This document shows, in pieces, positions 1 through 7,343 of a stretch of DNA of 11,348 nucleotides. The stretch is from Gracilimonas sp031581265 (lineage in GTDB: Bacteria; Bacteroidota; Rhodothermia; Balneolales; Balneolaceae). Each line of letters opens with the position of its first letter. Within the stretch, counting starts at the first letter, position 1. The translations under genes and the position numbers were made by a program. The stretch covers positions 1 through 11,348 of the forward strand of contig NZ_JAVLBQ010000056.1 in NCBI RefSeq assembly GCF_031581265.1, written 5' to 3'. The notes under the pieces were generated by a model. The model was not told the origin of the DNA. It searched no databases and was given only the letters and a program-made list of their open reading frames with translations.

Positions 1-413
1 ATGGATTTGTGGTTCCTTTTGGTAAAGCCAATAAATTAATGGAAGGGGATGAAATTACTATTGTTACCTGGGGTGCTATGTGTGAGCGAAGCGAGGAGGC
101 TGTCGAAAAAGTCGGGGTTTCGGCAGATGTTATAGATCTGAGGACACTGATGCCTTGGGATAAACAAGCAGTTTTAGACTCCATTCAACGAACAAACCGA
201 TGCCTTATAGTACATGAAGATAATCGTACGGCCGGCTTTGGAGCTGAGATAGCCGCTGTACTTGTGCGCGAAGCTTTTCAGTATTTAGATGCACCTGTAG
301 AACGAATTACCATGCCCGATATCCCTGTTCCTTATAATGTTGGGCTTATGGAGTCAGTTCTGCCAACCACTAAAAAAATTGTAGATAAAATTGAAGAGAT
401 ACTCAAATTCTGA
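1..413 (+). CDS. 2-oxoacid dehydrogenase E1 component, beta-subunit C-terminal part (5' partial)
   Basis: This is the C-terminal part (about 136 codons) of a thiamine-diphosphate-dependent 2-oxoacid dehydrogenase E1 beta-type protein, which decarboxylates a 2-oxoacid and passes the acyl group to the E2 lipoyl domain. The reading frame is open from base 3, so the gene begins outside the window; the GTG at 9 is an internal Val. The visible part is the transketolase C-terminal domain. It carries the family signatures VVPFGKA, ITIVTWGAM, DLRTLMPWD, the VHEDNRTAGFGAEIA block, and DIPVPYN near the end, and finishes with TGA at 411-413. The wording fits branched-chain (2-oxoisovalerate) or pyruvate E1 beta. 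In this bacterial group alpha and beta parts are often fused in one chain, which cannot be checked here. Substrate is therefore undecided. The family call is firm. Confidence 0.93.
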   Translation, partial: GFVVPFGKANKLMEGDEITIVTWGAMCERSEEAVEKVGVSADVIDLRTLMPWDKQAVLDSIQRTNRCLIVHEDNRTAGFGAEIAAVLVREAFQYLDAPVERITMPDIPVPYNVGLMESVLPTTKKIVDKIEEILKF

Positions 414-445
414 CTTTGTAGACAGATGTTACATGAGTCTTTTTT
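412..445 (+). terminator. Probable intrinsic terminator after the E1 gene
   Basis: GACT (412-415) pairs with AGTC (436-439) and TGTA (417-420) with TACA (430-433), separated by a small internal loop and closed by a 9-nt loop. Six T residues follow at 440-445. The stem starts inside the stop codon. It is imperfect and not GC-rich, so strength is uncertain, but its position directly at the gene end supports the call. Confidence 0.5.
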
Positions 446-487
446 AATATTGGATTTATAGAGTTTCCTGTTTGGAATCTATACATT

Positions 488-493
488 AAGGAG
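488..493 (+). promoter_or_regulatory. Shine-Dalgarno AAGGAG upstream of the histidine kinase
   Basis: AAGGAG is the best ribosome-binding sequence before the kinase. It lies 23 nt from the first conventional start (TTG 517), which is too far, but exactly 8 nt from an in-frame ATA at 502. It therefore bears on the start choice: either ATA is used, adding five residues (KHTIL after the initiator), or TTG is used without this site. Confidence 0.5.
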
Positions 494-516
494 TATTTAA
501 AATAAAGCATACCATA

Positions 517-2310
517 TTGAGGCTTGGAACAAAAATTATAATCGGATTTATTTGCATCAGTTTGTTATTGGCTGTTGTGGGTTTTATTTCCGATTACTAC
601 ACATCTGAAATTCGCAATGAGCAACTACGTTCAGTTGGCGAAGCATCTGAGGTAGTTATTTATACCGGGGAAATGGAGAGGAGTCTTTTTCAAAGTCTCA
701 TTTTTCTCAATGGAATTCGTGAATCATTAATAGCTGAAGAAAAGTACACCACTATTCAGGAACTTCCTGCCGTAAAAAATTTAGTAGAAGATTTTGAAAA
801 TGAATTAGAAATATTTGAATCATCTTTTGCTGAACTTCAGGATCTTTTGGGAAGCAATGAAAGGTTACCGGAAGACCTGAATAAACTATTTGAGAGTTAC
901 CAGGTTTATAAATCCATTTCAAAAGAGTGGTTGGTATTGGGAGATGAAGATGAAACCCAATTCAATATGATGTTTATTAACTCCATTGAGCCCTATTTCC
1001 GCAATAACATTATACCGGAGATTGCACAGCTTAGAAACTATGTGCTTAGCATACAGGAGACGAGAAATCAACATTTGAATGAATCTTTAACAAAAGCAGC
1101 TACTATAAATTATTTAGCCACCGGTTTTTCGGTACTCTTTGCAATTTTGTTAGCTATTTATATCTATCGTTCTATTGCCAATCCCTTGTCAAAGTTGAGT
1201 GATTCGGCAAAAAGGATAGGGGAAGGGAATCTGGATGAGCGTATTGAAATTCAATCAAATGATGAGATAGGAGAACTGGCAGATTCATTCAATAATATGG
1301 CGGCAGGACTTCAAAAATCTACTGTATCTAAAACCTATTTAGATAATATAATAGAGTCTATTCAAGAGGCTTTATTTGTGGCAGATAATGAGGGTATTCT
1401 AATTAGAGTCAATTCATCAGCAGCTAAAATGATGGGTTACAAAATAGATGAAATGGTTGGGGAGCCTCTGAAGAAATTTTATAACCTCGAAGACATGGAA
1501 GAACAATATCAAGCGAACAATGACAAAGACTATGCGTTTGAATTTTCACTGATTGATAAGAAAGGGAGAGCAATTCCGGTGTTAATGTCAGAAGCAGAAT
1601 TGTTAAATAATCAAGGCGATAAAGTGGGAACGGTAGCGGTAGCAAGTGATATTTCAGACCGTATTAAAGCTGAGAAAAAAATTCGATCATCGTTGAAAGA
1701 AAAAGAAGTGATGCTTGCTGAAATTCATCACCGTGTGAAAAATAATTTAGCCGTTATTTCAGGAATTCTTCAGCTGCAGGGCTTGAATGTAAAGAACAAG
1801 GAAGTCGAAAAAACCCTTAAAGATACTCAACTGCGGATACAGTCTATTGCGCTCGTACACGAAATGCTTTATGAAAGTGAATCGTTGGCGTTTATAAAAT
1901 ATCAGAATTATATAAACGATTTACTGCAGGCCATAAGCAGCATGCATTTGACGGACGACAAAAATATCAAACTCGTTGCAGATGTAGAACCCATATCATT
2001 GAGTATTAACCAAGCTATTCCGTGCTCATTATTGGTTAATGAACTTATTGTGAATGCTTTTAAACATGCTTTTAATGATCAAAAAGAAGGCATGATTGAA
2101 GTTAAAGCAACCAATGACGATGGCCGAATAACCTTAACGGTAAATGACAACGGACGGGGATTTAATGCAGAGGAGTTTGCGAATTCAGATTCTTTAGGAG
2201 CCACGTTAATAAAAACACTGACTAAGCAGTTGAAAGGTGAGTTTGAAATCTTGGATCGGAATGATGCTAATGGGAGCAGTTTCCAAGTGAGGTTTTCAAT
2301 AGACGAATAG
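517..2310 (+). CDS. Membrane sensor histidine kinase (HAMP-PAS-HisKA_2-HATPase)
   Basis: This is a hybrid-less sensor kinase of 597 residues. Membrane segment 1 lies at about 6-24, followed by a largely helical extracytoplasmic region of about 170 residues with no motif I recognise. Membrane segment 2 is at about 199-217, a HAMP linker at about 218-270 (NPLSKLSDSAKRIGEGNLD), and a PAS domain at about 275-385. The dimerisation/phosphoacceptor domain is HisKA_2 type: EIHHRVKNNLAVISGILQLQ, with His405 (or His404) as the likely phosphorylated residue. The ATPase domain shows the N box NELIVNAFKHAF (from residue 508), DNGRGF (544-549) and SLGATL (559-564). No receiver domain is attached and no response regulator gene is adjacent, so the phosphate target is unknown. 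HisKA_2 kinases often act on stand-alone receivers or general-stress regulators. TTG 517 is the first conventional start, but the good Shine-Dalgarno at 488-493 fits ATA 502 better. Confidence 0.92.
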   Translation: MRLGTKIIIGFICISLLLAVVGFISDYYTSEIRNEQLRSVGEASEVVIYTGEMERSLFQSLIFLNGIRESLIAEEKYTTIQELPAVKNLVEDFENELEIFESSFAELQDLLGSNERLPEDLNKLFESYQVYKSISKEWLVLGDEDETQFNMMFINSIEPYFRNNIIPEIAQLRNYVLSIQETRNQHLNESLTKAATINYLATGFSVLFAILLAIYIYRSIANPLSKLSDSAKRIGEGNLDERIEIQSNDEIGELADSFNNMAAGLQKSTVSKTYLDNIIESIQEALFVADNEGILIRVNSSAAKMMGYKIDEMVGEPLKKFYNLEDMEEQYQANNDKDYAFEFSLIDKKGRAIPVLMSEAELLNNQGDKVGTVAVASDISDRIKAEKKIRSSLKEKEVMLAEIHHRVKNNLAVISGILQLQGLNVKNKEVEKTLKDTQLRIQSIALVHEMLYESESLAFIKYQNYINDLLQAISSMHLTDDKNIKLVADVEPISLSINQAIPCSLLVNELIVNAFKHAFNDQKEGMIEVKATNDDGRITLTVNDNGRGFNAEEFANSDSLGATLIKTLTKQLKGEFEILDRNDANGSSFQVRFSIDE

Positions 2311-2419
2311 TTTATTATGGTAAAGTTTTGCCGTTATTGGAAACAAAATAGTATTCGAATCGTAGCGTAATCCTGATTATTTCTGAAAAGGTACTAACGA
2401 GAAAAAGGGCACATTTAGG

Positions 2420-4960
2420 TTGTTAAATAAAAAGTCATATATACTTATCCTTTGTGGATTAGCAGGTCTGCTTATCTATATCCTTTTAAGACCGGAGATA
2501 GAATTTTATGCCAATGGTCCTATAGAACAAAACAGGAAGCAAGTTGATCAAAAAATTACCGAAATAGCACAGGAAATAGGATTTTCTGCCGATAGTTTGG
2601 CAATAGTTACCATGAGGCGGCAACATCTTTCCTACGTTGAAACCATTCGCGACTCTGCAAATCAAAACGTTACACCGGCAAAACTAAATAACAGGGGACT
2701 TCACACCCAAAGCTGGGAAACGGTACTTGGCGAGAAGAATGGCAGTAGCGGAGTTTTTGCTACACTCGATCAATTGTTTGAAGATACTGGGCAACTAAAA
2801 GTAAACGTATCAAATTCCGGGCAAATCATTAGGCTGAATAGTCACCCTGAAAACACAAATCCAACATTTTTAACAGGAGACTCTCTCTTTACTATTGCTG
2901 AATACTTGGTGGGAGATGTTTTCGGGTATAATTTGGGCCTGTATAACATTGTGGAAAATAATGTTCAGGATTCTTTAGTGGTTTCCGATGAAGGGCAAAA
3001 CTCTCAAAGGCTTTTAGATAATGGTGGGCAACCTAATGAACTTGAAATTACATGGAAACTAAAAGAAGATTCAGCCGGATTACCTCAAACACTAACCTTG
3101 AGTTTAGAGCCTGTTGTCCGGGAATTTGATAATCAGGATATATTCAGAACTGAATTTGGTTACTCCATTAATTCCTTTGCTGCACTGGGCGAATATGAAC
3201 CGGTAGATTTATCCAAAACAGCTACGATGGGTGACGATGATGGGATGGTATTTACGTACCTGTTTTTCATATCTGTTTTTGTGCTGGGAATCTTGATATT
3301 CAGTGTTGGAATTAGAAATATATTCAAGGGTAAAGTGGAATGGCGAAGGGCCTTATTTATTTTTGTAACCATTGCAGCAGGGGTTTATGGGTGGCGTGCC
3401 ATATTCTTTATCTATTCATTCAATCCTTTTTTAACCAACACCGGTGTTTTTGGGAGTACAATCAACAGTCTGCTTTTTGGCTTAGCTGTGGGCTTATACG
3501 CAGCTTTTGCATACATCAGTTGGGAGGCATTGGCTCGCTCACAAAAGGAAAAACAAGTAGATATCATTGATGCACTTTGGCAGCGCAAATTCTTTGTCAG
3601 TGAAACAGGAACTGCTTTAGTACATGGCTTTGCTTTCGGAGGAATTGTCATCGGGATTATATCCTCCATGCTCTTTTTAATGGGAGAGTTTTTACTACAG
3701 GGCGACAGTCAGTTTGGATATACAGAAGCCAGTATAGCTCCAAAATTACTTACCATAAATATGAGTACATGGACCACCACATGGTTAGTGTGTATTGCGC
3801 AAATTGGATTTGTATATACCATATTGCGCCATTGGGTCAAAAAAGAATGGCTTTCCAGTATCTTAGCCATTTTGATTTCAGGGATATGTATAACCGTGCT
3901 GGGCAGACTATTCAGCACCAGTGGTACTTTTTACCAGGATTTAGTCATATTTGTTGGCGTTGCGATTGTATTTATTTATGCACTACGAGAGTATGGACTA
4001 CTGACTGTGTGCACCGGTTGGTGGGTGTTTTCGGTATTCTTTATGATACAACCCTATGTTGCTTCACCGGATCTAAACTTAGCGTATGTGGGATGGGTAC
4101 AAGCATTTATAATGGCCGGCCCGCTTATTTATGGCTTTATTGCTTATCGGTATGGAGTCTCAGTTTCAGAAGTAGGAGACTACATCCCGGAATATGAAGA
4201 ACGTATAGCTCAACATCTGCGGGTTGAAAAGGAAATTGAGATAGCCCGTGAAAGTCAGTTTAAGCTGATGCCCCTTCAACCCCCCAAAGCAGAAGGATTT
4301 GAAGTGTATGGATTCTTCATGCCTTCGTTTGAAGTAGGAGGAGATTATTTTGATTATTTATTAACAAAAGATGAAACGGATAAGCCATCAGCTCTAACAA
4401 TGTCCGTGGTGGATGTCTCCGGGAAAGCCATGCAAGCTGCAATGCCGGCCGTATTTACCAGTGGTTTATTGCTTTCAAGGATGAAACATGACTGCCCGGA
4501 TGAAGTGTTATCTGAGATATCAGAACCTATTTTCCATCGCACCGATAAACGCACTTTTATAACCTGTGTTATGGCCCGGTATGATCTGGAAACCCGACAA
4601 ATGGCTATAGCTAATGCAGGCCATTGCCGCCCGATTTTGAAGCGAAATGGAATAGCAGAATACATTCATACCCCAAATCCTTCTTACCCACTTGGTTTGA
4701 GAGAAAAAGTAGAGTATAAACAAGAATTGATATCAATGAAGGAAGGAGATTTCTTCTTACTCTATTCCGATGGGTTACCTGAAGCGGTGAATGAAAAAGG
4801 AGAACGTTTTGGTTTTGATGAAGTGCCGCGGCTTATTGAATCTATCGATACCGATAAGCTTTCTGCAAAAGAAATTGCACAAGAAATTAAGCGTACCGTT
4901 CAGAAATTCAGCAACTATCAATTGGCTGATGATACCACTATCATATGCCTGAAGGTTTGA
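2420..4960 (+). CDS. Multi-pass membrane PP2C/SpoIIE-family serine/threonine phosphatase
   Basis: An 846-residue protein with a C-terminal metal-dependent PP2C phosphatase domain of the SpoIIE/RsbU type, expected to dephosphorylate a Ser/Thr-phosphorylated partner such as a STAS-domain anti-anti-sigma factor. An N-terminal membrane anchor (about 7-23) precedes an extracytoplasmic region of about 250 residues. A set of seven to nine hydrophobic segments follows (about 276-298, 308-333, 343-368, 396-425, 453-473, 479-500, 507-522, 527-547, 554-578). A helical linker (about 590-618) leads to the phosphatase. All metal-site motifs remain: VGGDYFD (Asp642), VVDVSGKA (Asp665), IANAGH, LLYSDGLPEAV, and the final DDTTII (Asp837/838). 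It should therefore be active. Start TTG 2420 has AAGGG at 2405-2409, 10 nt upstream. It lies 109 bp after the kinase gene in the same direction. No kinase/anti-sigma or STAS partner is in the window. Confidence 0.9.
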   Translation: MLNKKSYILILCGLAGLLIYILLRPEIEFYANGPIEQNRKQVDQKITEIAQEIGFSADSLAIVTMRRQHLSYVETIRDSANQNVTPAKLNNRGLHTQSWETVLGEKNGSSGVFATLDQLFEDTGQLKVNVSNSGQIIRLNSHPENTNPTFLTGDSLFTIAEYLVGDVFGYNLGLYNIVENNVQDSLVVSDEGQNSQRLLDNGGQPNELEITWKLKEDSAGLPQTLTLSLEPVVREFDNQDIFRTEFGYSINSFAALGEYEPVDLSKTATMGDDDGMVFTYLFFISVFVLGILIFSVGIRNIFKGKVEWRRALFIFVTIAAGVYGWRAIFFIYSFNPFLTNTGVFGSTINSLLFGLAVGLYAAFAYISWEALARSQKEKQVDIIDALWQRKFFVSETGTALVHGFAFGGIVIGIISSMLFLMGEFLLQGDSQFGYTEASIAPKLLTINMSTWTTTWLVCIAQIGFVYTILRHWVKKEWLSSILAILISGICITVLGRLFSTSGTFYQDLVIFVGVAIVFIYALREYGLLTVCTGWWVFSVFFMIQPYVASPDLNLAYVGWVQAFIMAGPLIYGFIAYRYGVSVSEVGDYIPEYEERIAQHLRVEKEIEIARESQFKLMPLQPPKAEGFEVYGFFMPSFEVGGDYFDYLLTKDETDKPSALTMSVVDVSGKAMQAAMPAVFTSGLLLSRMKHDCPDEVLSEISEPIFHRTDKRTFITCVMARYDLETRQMAIANAGHCRPILKRNGIAEYIHTPNPSYPLGLREKVEYKQELISMKEGDFFLLYSDGLPEAVNEKGERFGFDEVPRLIESIDTDKLSAKEIAQEIKRTVQKFSNYQLADDTTIICLKV

Positions 4961-4991
4961 TAACTTTTTGAAGAATTAAATTGTTAAAAAG

Positions 4992-5012
4992 CACCTTAAC
5001 ATTGTTATGGTG
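4992..5012. promoter_or_regulatory. 21-bp palindrome in the hflK leader (candidate operator or small hairpin)
   Basis: CACC (4992-4995) and TAACA (4997-5001) are mirrored as TGTTA (5003-5007) and GGTG (5009-5012). Only the 4996/5008 position is mismatched, and the centre is at 5002. Nine of ten pairs match. The loop is too short and there is no T tract, so it is a poor terminator. A dimeric repressor or activator site controlling hflK-hflC is plausible. It ends 33 bp before the hflK ATG. Confidence 0.35.
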
Positions 5013-5045
5013 TCTCTCTCTCACAATAAATAAAACAAATAGAAC

Positions 5046-6062
5046 ATGGCTCAAGAACAAGATTTTGAATTTAATGTGCCGCCTCAGTTCAAGAAGGTTA
5101 CAAAAAATATTCGCCTGATTATTGGCGGGTTGATTGTACTTCTTGTTGGATGGTCCTCATTTTTTACGGTTGATCCGGAAGAAGTAGGAGTAGTAGTGCG
5201 GTTAGGAAAATTTGTAGAAAACGTAGAACCGGGATTAAATTATAAACTCCCTTTTATCGATCAGGTAGAAAAAGTACCGGTTGAGCGACAGCTAAAACAA
5301 GAATTTGGATATCGTACGGTAAGTGCGGGCGTAGAATCCCAATATCAGAAAGCCGGATATGAAAATGAATCCCTGATGTTAACAGGGGACCTGAATTTGG
5401 CCGATGTAGAATGGGTGGTTCAATATCGAATCAATGACCCTTACAGTTACCTGTTTAAAGTACGCAATGCAGAATCAACACTCTCCGATATTTCTGAGGC
5501 TGCAATGCGTCAAATTGTGGGTGATCGTACAGTTAATGAGGTATTGACGGTTGGTCGTGCCGAAGTAGCTATTGAAGTACAAAATTTGATACAGTCTTTG
5601 GTTACAGAATATGAACTGGGTATCACCATAGAACAGGTGGTATTGCAGGATATAAATCCGCCAAACCCTGTAAAACCTTCTTTCAATGCTGTTAATGAGG
5701 CTCAACAGGAAAGGGAAACACTCATAAATCAAGCTAAAGCTGATTACAACCGGGTGATCCCAAGAGCTCGCGGTCAAGCTGAAGAAACCATTCAGCGGGC
5801 TGAAGGTTATGCCTCAGAGCGAATCAACAATGCCGAAGGTGAAGTTTCCCGATTTAATGATCTGTATGCGGAATACATTAAAGCACCACAGGTAACAAAA
5901 CAACGAATATTTTTAGAAACAATGGAAGAAGTAATTCCGAAAATGGGCAAGAAAATTATTACGGATGAAAGTGGAAACAATGTACTTCCACTCCTTCAAA
6001 TGCAGTTAGAAGGCCTCCAGCAGACAAACAACTCAAATCAAAATAACAACGGAGGTAACTAA
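5046..6062 (+). CDS. hflK: HflK, SPFH-family membrane regulator of FtsH
   Basis: HflK forms, with HflC, a large inner-membrane cage that surrounds and modulates the FtsH AAA+ protease. The 338-residue sequence has a short N-terminal tail, one membrane segment (about 21-42), then the SPFH/band-7 domain beginning TVDPEEVGVVVRLGKF with EPGLNYKLPF. A long charged helical region follows (about 215-285, rich in Ala, Glu and Arg, containing INQAKADYNRVIPRARGQAE). The tail is rich in Asn and Gln (NNSNQNNNGGN), as usual for HflK. No clear Shine-Dalgarno precedes ATG 5046; the leader is A-rich (AAATAAAACAAATAGAAC), a common Bacteroidota pattern. The stop codon ends 1 nt before hflC, so the two are co-translated partners. 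HflK is assigned by gene order, sequence and tail. Confidence 0.93.
   Translation: MAQEQDFEFNVPPQFKKVTKNIRLIIGGLIVLLVGWSSFFTVDPEEVGVVVRLGKFVENVEPGLNYKLPFIDQVEKVPVERQLKQEFGYRTVSAGVESQYQKAGYENESLMLTGDLNLADVEWVVQYRINDPYSYLFKVRNAESTLSDISEAAMRQIVGDRTVNEVLTVGRAEVAIEVQNLIQSLVTEYELGITIEQVVLQDINPPNPVKPSFNAVNEAQQERETLINQAKADYNRVIPRARGQAEETIQRAEGYASERINNAEGEVSRFNDLYAEYIKAPQVTKQRIFLETMEEVIPKMGKKIITDESGNNVLPLLQMQLEGLQQTNNSNQNNNGGN
6051..6056 (+). promoter_or_regulatory. Shine-Dalgarno GGAGGT for hflC inside the end of hflK
   Basis: GGAGGT lies 7 nt before ATG 6064 and is read in hflK as the penultimate Gly-Gly pair. This is the strongest ribosome-binding site in the window. It contrasts with the hflK start, which has none, and suggests hflC translation is set up by ribosomes finishing hflK plus re-initiation. 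Confidence 0.75.
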
Positions 6063-6063
6063 G

Positions 6064-7011
6064 ATGGGTCAAGCTAAAAAAATTGTAGCCGCCGTTGTAG
6101 GGTTAGTGATATTATTAACGGTACTTGATGGATTTTATATCGTCCATGAAACCGAACAAGTTATTATAACTCAATTTGGTGATCCTGTTGGTGATGCCGT
6201 GACGGAACCGGGATTAAAGCTTAAAATCCCATTTATGCAAAAGGCCAACTACTTTGAGAAGCGGTATCTGGAATGGGATGGCGACCGCAATCAAATTCCA
6301 ACCAAGGATAAGAAGTTCATTTTTGTGGATTCCTATGCCCGCTGGCAAATAACCGATCCACTGCAGTTTTATCAAAGATTAGGAACAGAGCGAGGAGCTC
6401 AGTCTCGATTGGATGATATTCTGGATGGGGAAACCCGAAATGCTATTGCAGCTCATGACCTGCTGGAAATTGTTCGGTCAAGTAATCGCGACCCGGATAC
6501 CACAGGAGCTTTAATGCTTGAAGTGGTAGAAGATTCTCTGGAGGACATTGCAACGGGACGGCAGCAAATTCAGGAAGACATCCAAAACCTGGGTAATCAA
6601 AGAGCATCTGATTTGGGAATCGTTATTTTAGATTTTCGTATCAAACGCGTGAATTATGTAGAAGATGTCCGGCAGACGGTATATGACCGTATGATTTCGG
6701 AACGTAATCGAATAGCCGATGAATTCCGTTCGGAAGGACAAGGTGAAGCATCCCGGATTAATGGTGAAAAGGAAAGAGATCTGGCTCGAATTCAGTCCGA
6801 AGCATTCCGTGAAGCTGAGATTATAAGAGGTGAGGCCGATGCTCAGGCCGCTGCAATTTATAATGCTGCGTATAACCGAAACTCCCAAGCTCGCGAACTA
6901 TACTCATTCGTAAGAACTATGAATGCCTACACCAAAACGTTAGATAAAGAAACAAATATTATCCTTTCAACGGATAGTGATTTCTTCCGGTATTTGAACC
7001 GGATTAATTAG
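6064..7011 (+). CDS. hflC: HflC, SPFH-family membrane regulator of FtsH
   Basis: HflC is the partner of HflK in the FtsH-enclosing inner-membrane complex. The 315-residue protein starts with a membrane segment (about 6-26) used as an uncleaved anchor. The band-7 domain follows (IVHETEQVIITQFGDPV, TEPGLKLKIPFMQKANYFEKR, SYARWQITDPLQFYQ). A long helical arm comes next with the HflC-typical series SERNRIADEFRSEGQGEAS, GEKERDLARIQSEAFREAE, and IIRGEADAQAAAIYNAAY (about 217-275). The C-terminus ends close to FVRTMNAYTKTLDKETNIILSTDSDFFRYL, the usual HflC finish. Length is close to the family norm. It begins 1 nt after hflK with GGAGGT at 7 nt, and is followed by a strong intrinsic terminator at 7037-7068, so it closes the unit. 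Confidence 0.94.
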   Translation: MGQAKKIVAAVVGLVILLTVLDGFYIVHETEQVIITQFGDPVGDAVTEPGLKLKIPFMQKANYFEKRYLEWDGDRNQIPTKDKKFIFVDSYARWQITDPLQFYQRLGTERGAQSRLDDILDGETRNAIAAHDLLEIVRSSNRDPDTTGALMLEVVEDSLEDIATGRQQIQEDIQNLGNQRASDLGIVILDFRIKRVNYVEDVRQTVYDRMISERNRIADEFRSEGQGEASRINGEKERDLARIQSEAFREAEIIRGEADAQAAAIYNAAYNRNSQARELYSFVRTMNAYTKTLDKETNIILSTDSDFFRYLNRIN

Positions 7012-7036
7012 GACAAATTAGTTTAAATCATATTTT

Positions 7037-7068
7037 AAAAGCACGAGTGATGAGCTCGTGCTTTTTTT
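7037..7068 (+). terminator. Intrinsic terminator of the hflK-hflC unit
   Basis: AAAAGCACGAG (7037-7047) pairs perfectly with CTCGTGCTTTT (7055-7065) around a 7-nt loop, followed by more T residues to 7068. The stop of hflC is 26 nt upstream. The A run on the left arm would let it work weakly in the other direction too. Confidence 0.9.
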
Positions 7069-7091
7069 GTTAGCACCAGCTCACAAATATG

Positions 7092-7108
7092 TTGTTCCTC
7101 TGGAGCAA
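7092..7108 (+). repeat. REP-like hairpin, copy A
   Basis: TTGTTCC (7092-7098), loop TCT, GGAGCAA (7102-7108), with one G-T pair. The core TG(T/C)TCCT(C/T)TGGAGCA recurs inverted at 7195-7211, so this is one half of an inverted repeat pair about 100 bp apart. The 3-nt loop and short stem resemble the REP hairpins at 9940-11023, but the sequence family is different. Confidence 0.5.
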
Positions 7109-7120
7109 GGTGCTTTTAAC

Positions 7121-7148
7121 TAGTGACGATCGCTCTGCGTCGTCACTA
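7121..7148. repeat. Perfect 9-bp inverted repeat carrying the GACGC(G/A)GAG motif
   Basis: TAGTGACGA (7121-7129) pairs with TCGTCACTA (7140-7148) around a 10-nt loop. On the minus strand 7126-7141 reads GACGCAGAGCGATCGT, which matches 15 of 16 bases at 10831-10846 and 13 of 16 at 9834-9849. It is therefore a member of a repeat family found also beside the RAYT gene. Confidence 0.6.
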
Positions 7149-7190
7149 AATATACTTCTATATGAATTTTAGAGCCTCAATTTTAAAACA

Positions 7191-7214
7191 GATGTGCTCC
7201 AAAGGAGCAGCATC
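7191..7214 (-). repeat. REP-like hairpin, copy B (inverted relative to copy A)
   Basis: TGCTCC (7195-7200), loop AAA, GGAGCA (7204-7209), flanked by GATG (7191-7194) and CATC (7211-7214), which extend the stem past one bulged G. Reverse-complemented it matches copy A at 7092-7108 closely, giving a BIME-like inverted pair. Confidence 0.5.
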
Positions 7215-7343
7215 CTTGTCAAATTAAGGCAGGTTGGAAATCGATAAACTCCGCCCACAATATTATATAAGCCAAAAAAGCTTAACGGAGTTTGGGCTAA
7301 AAAGTAATTTCAAAATCTGTAACAGACACAGGGTTGGAAGAAA

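Larger units (their letters stand above)
7069..7343. other. Non-coding stretch between convergent hflC and recQ
   Basis: No credible ORF is present. The stretch holds a set of small inverted repeats: 7092-7108, 7121-7148, 7191-7214, and a looser pair AAACTCCG 7246-7253 with CGGAGTTT 7286-7293. The last pair is separated by 32 nt of AT-rich sequence. No convincing terminator for recQ is visible; TCTGTAACAGA at 7316-7326 is a very short palindrome followed, on the minus strand, by only four T. Confidence 0.6.

Noticed and set aside
9..413. GTG at 9 as a true start of a short protein
   Set aside because: The frame is open to the window edge and begins in the middle of a conserved E1 beta block (VVPFGKA), so the gene is truncated by the window.
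2311..2419. Terminator or promoter between kinase and phosphatase
   Set aside because: I found neither a stable hairpin with a T tract nor a convincing promoter; read-through is possible but not shown.
3769..4197. 142-codon plus-strand frame inside the phosphatase gene
   Set aside because: A shadow frame, rich in Cys, Trp and His, of the membrane-spanning region; the phosphatase frame is continuous and motif-complete.
7246..7293. AAACTCCG/CGGAGTTT as a recQ terminator
   Set aside because: 8-bp stem with a 32-nt loop and no T tract on the minus strand after it.
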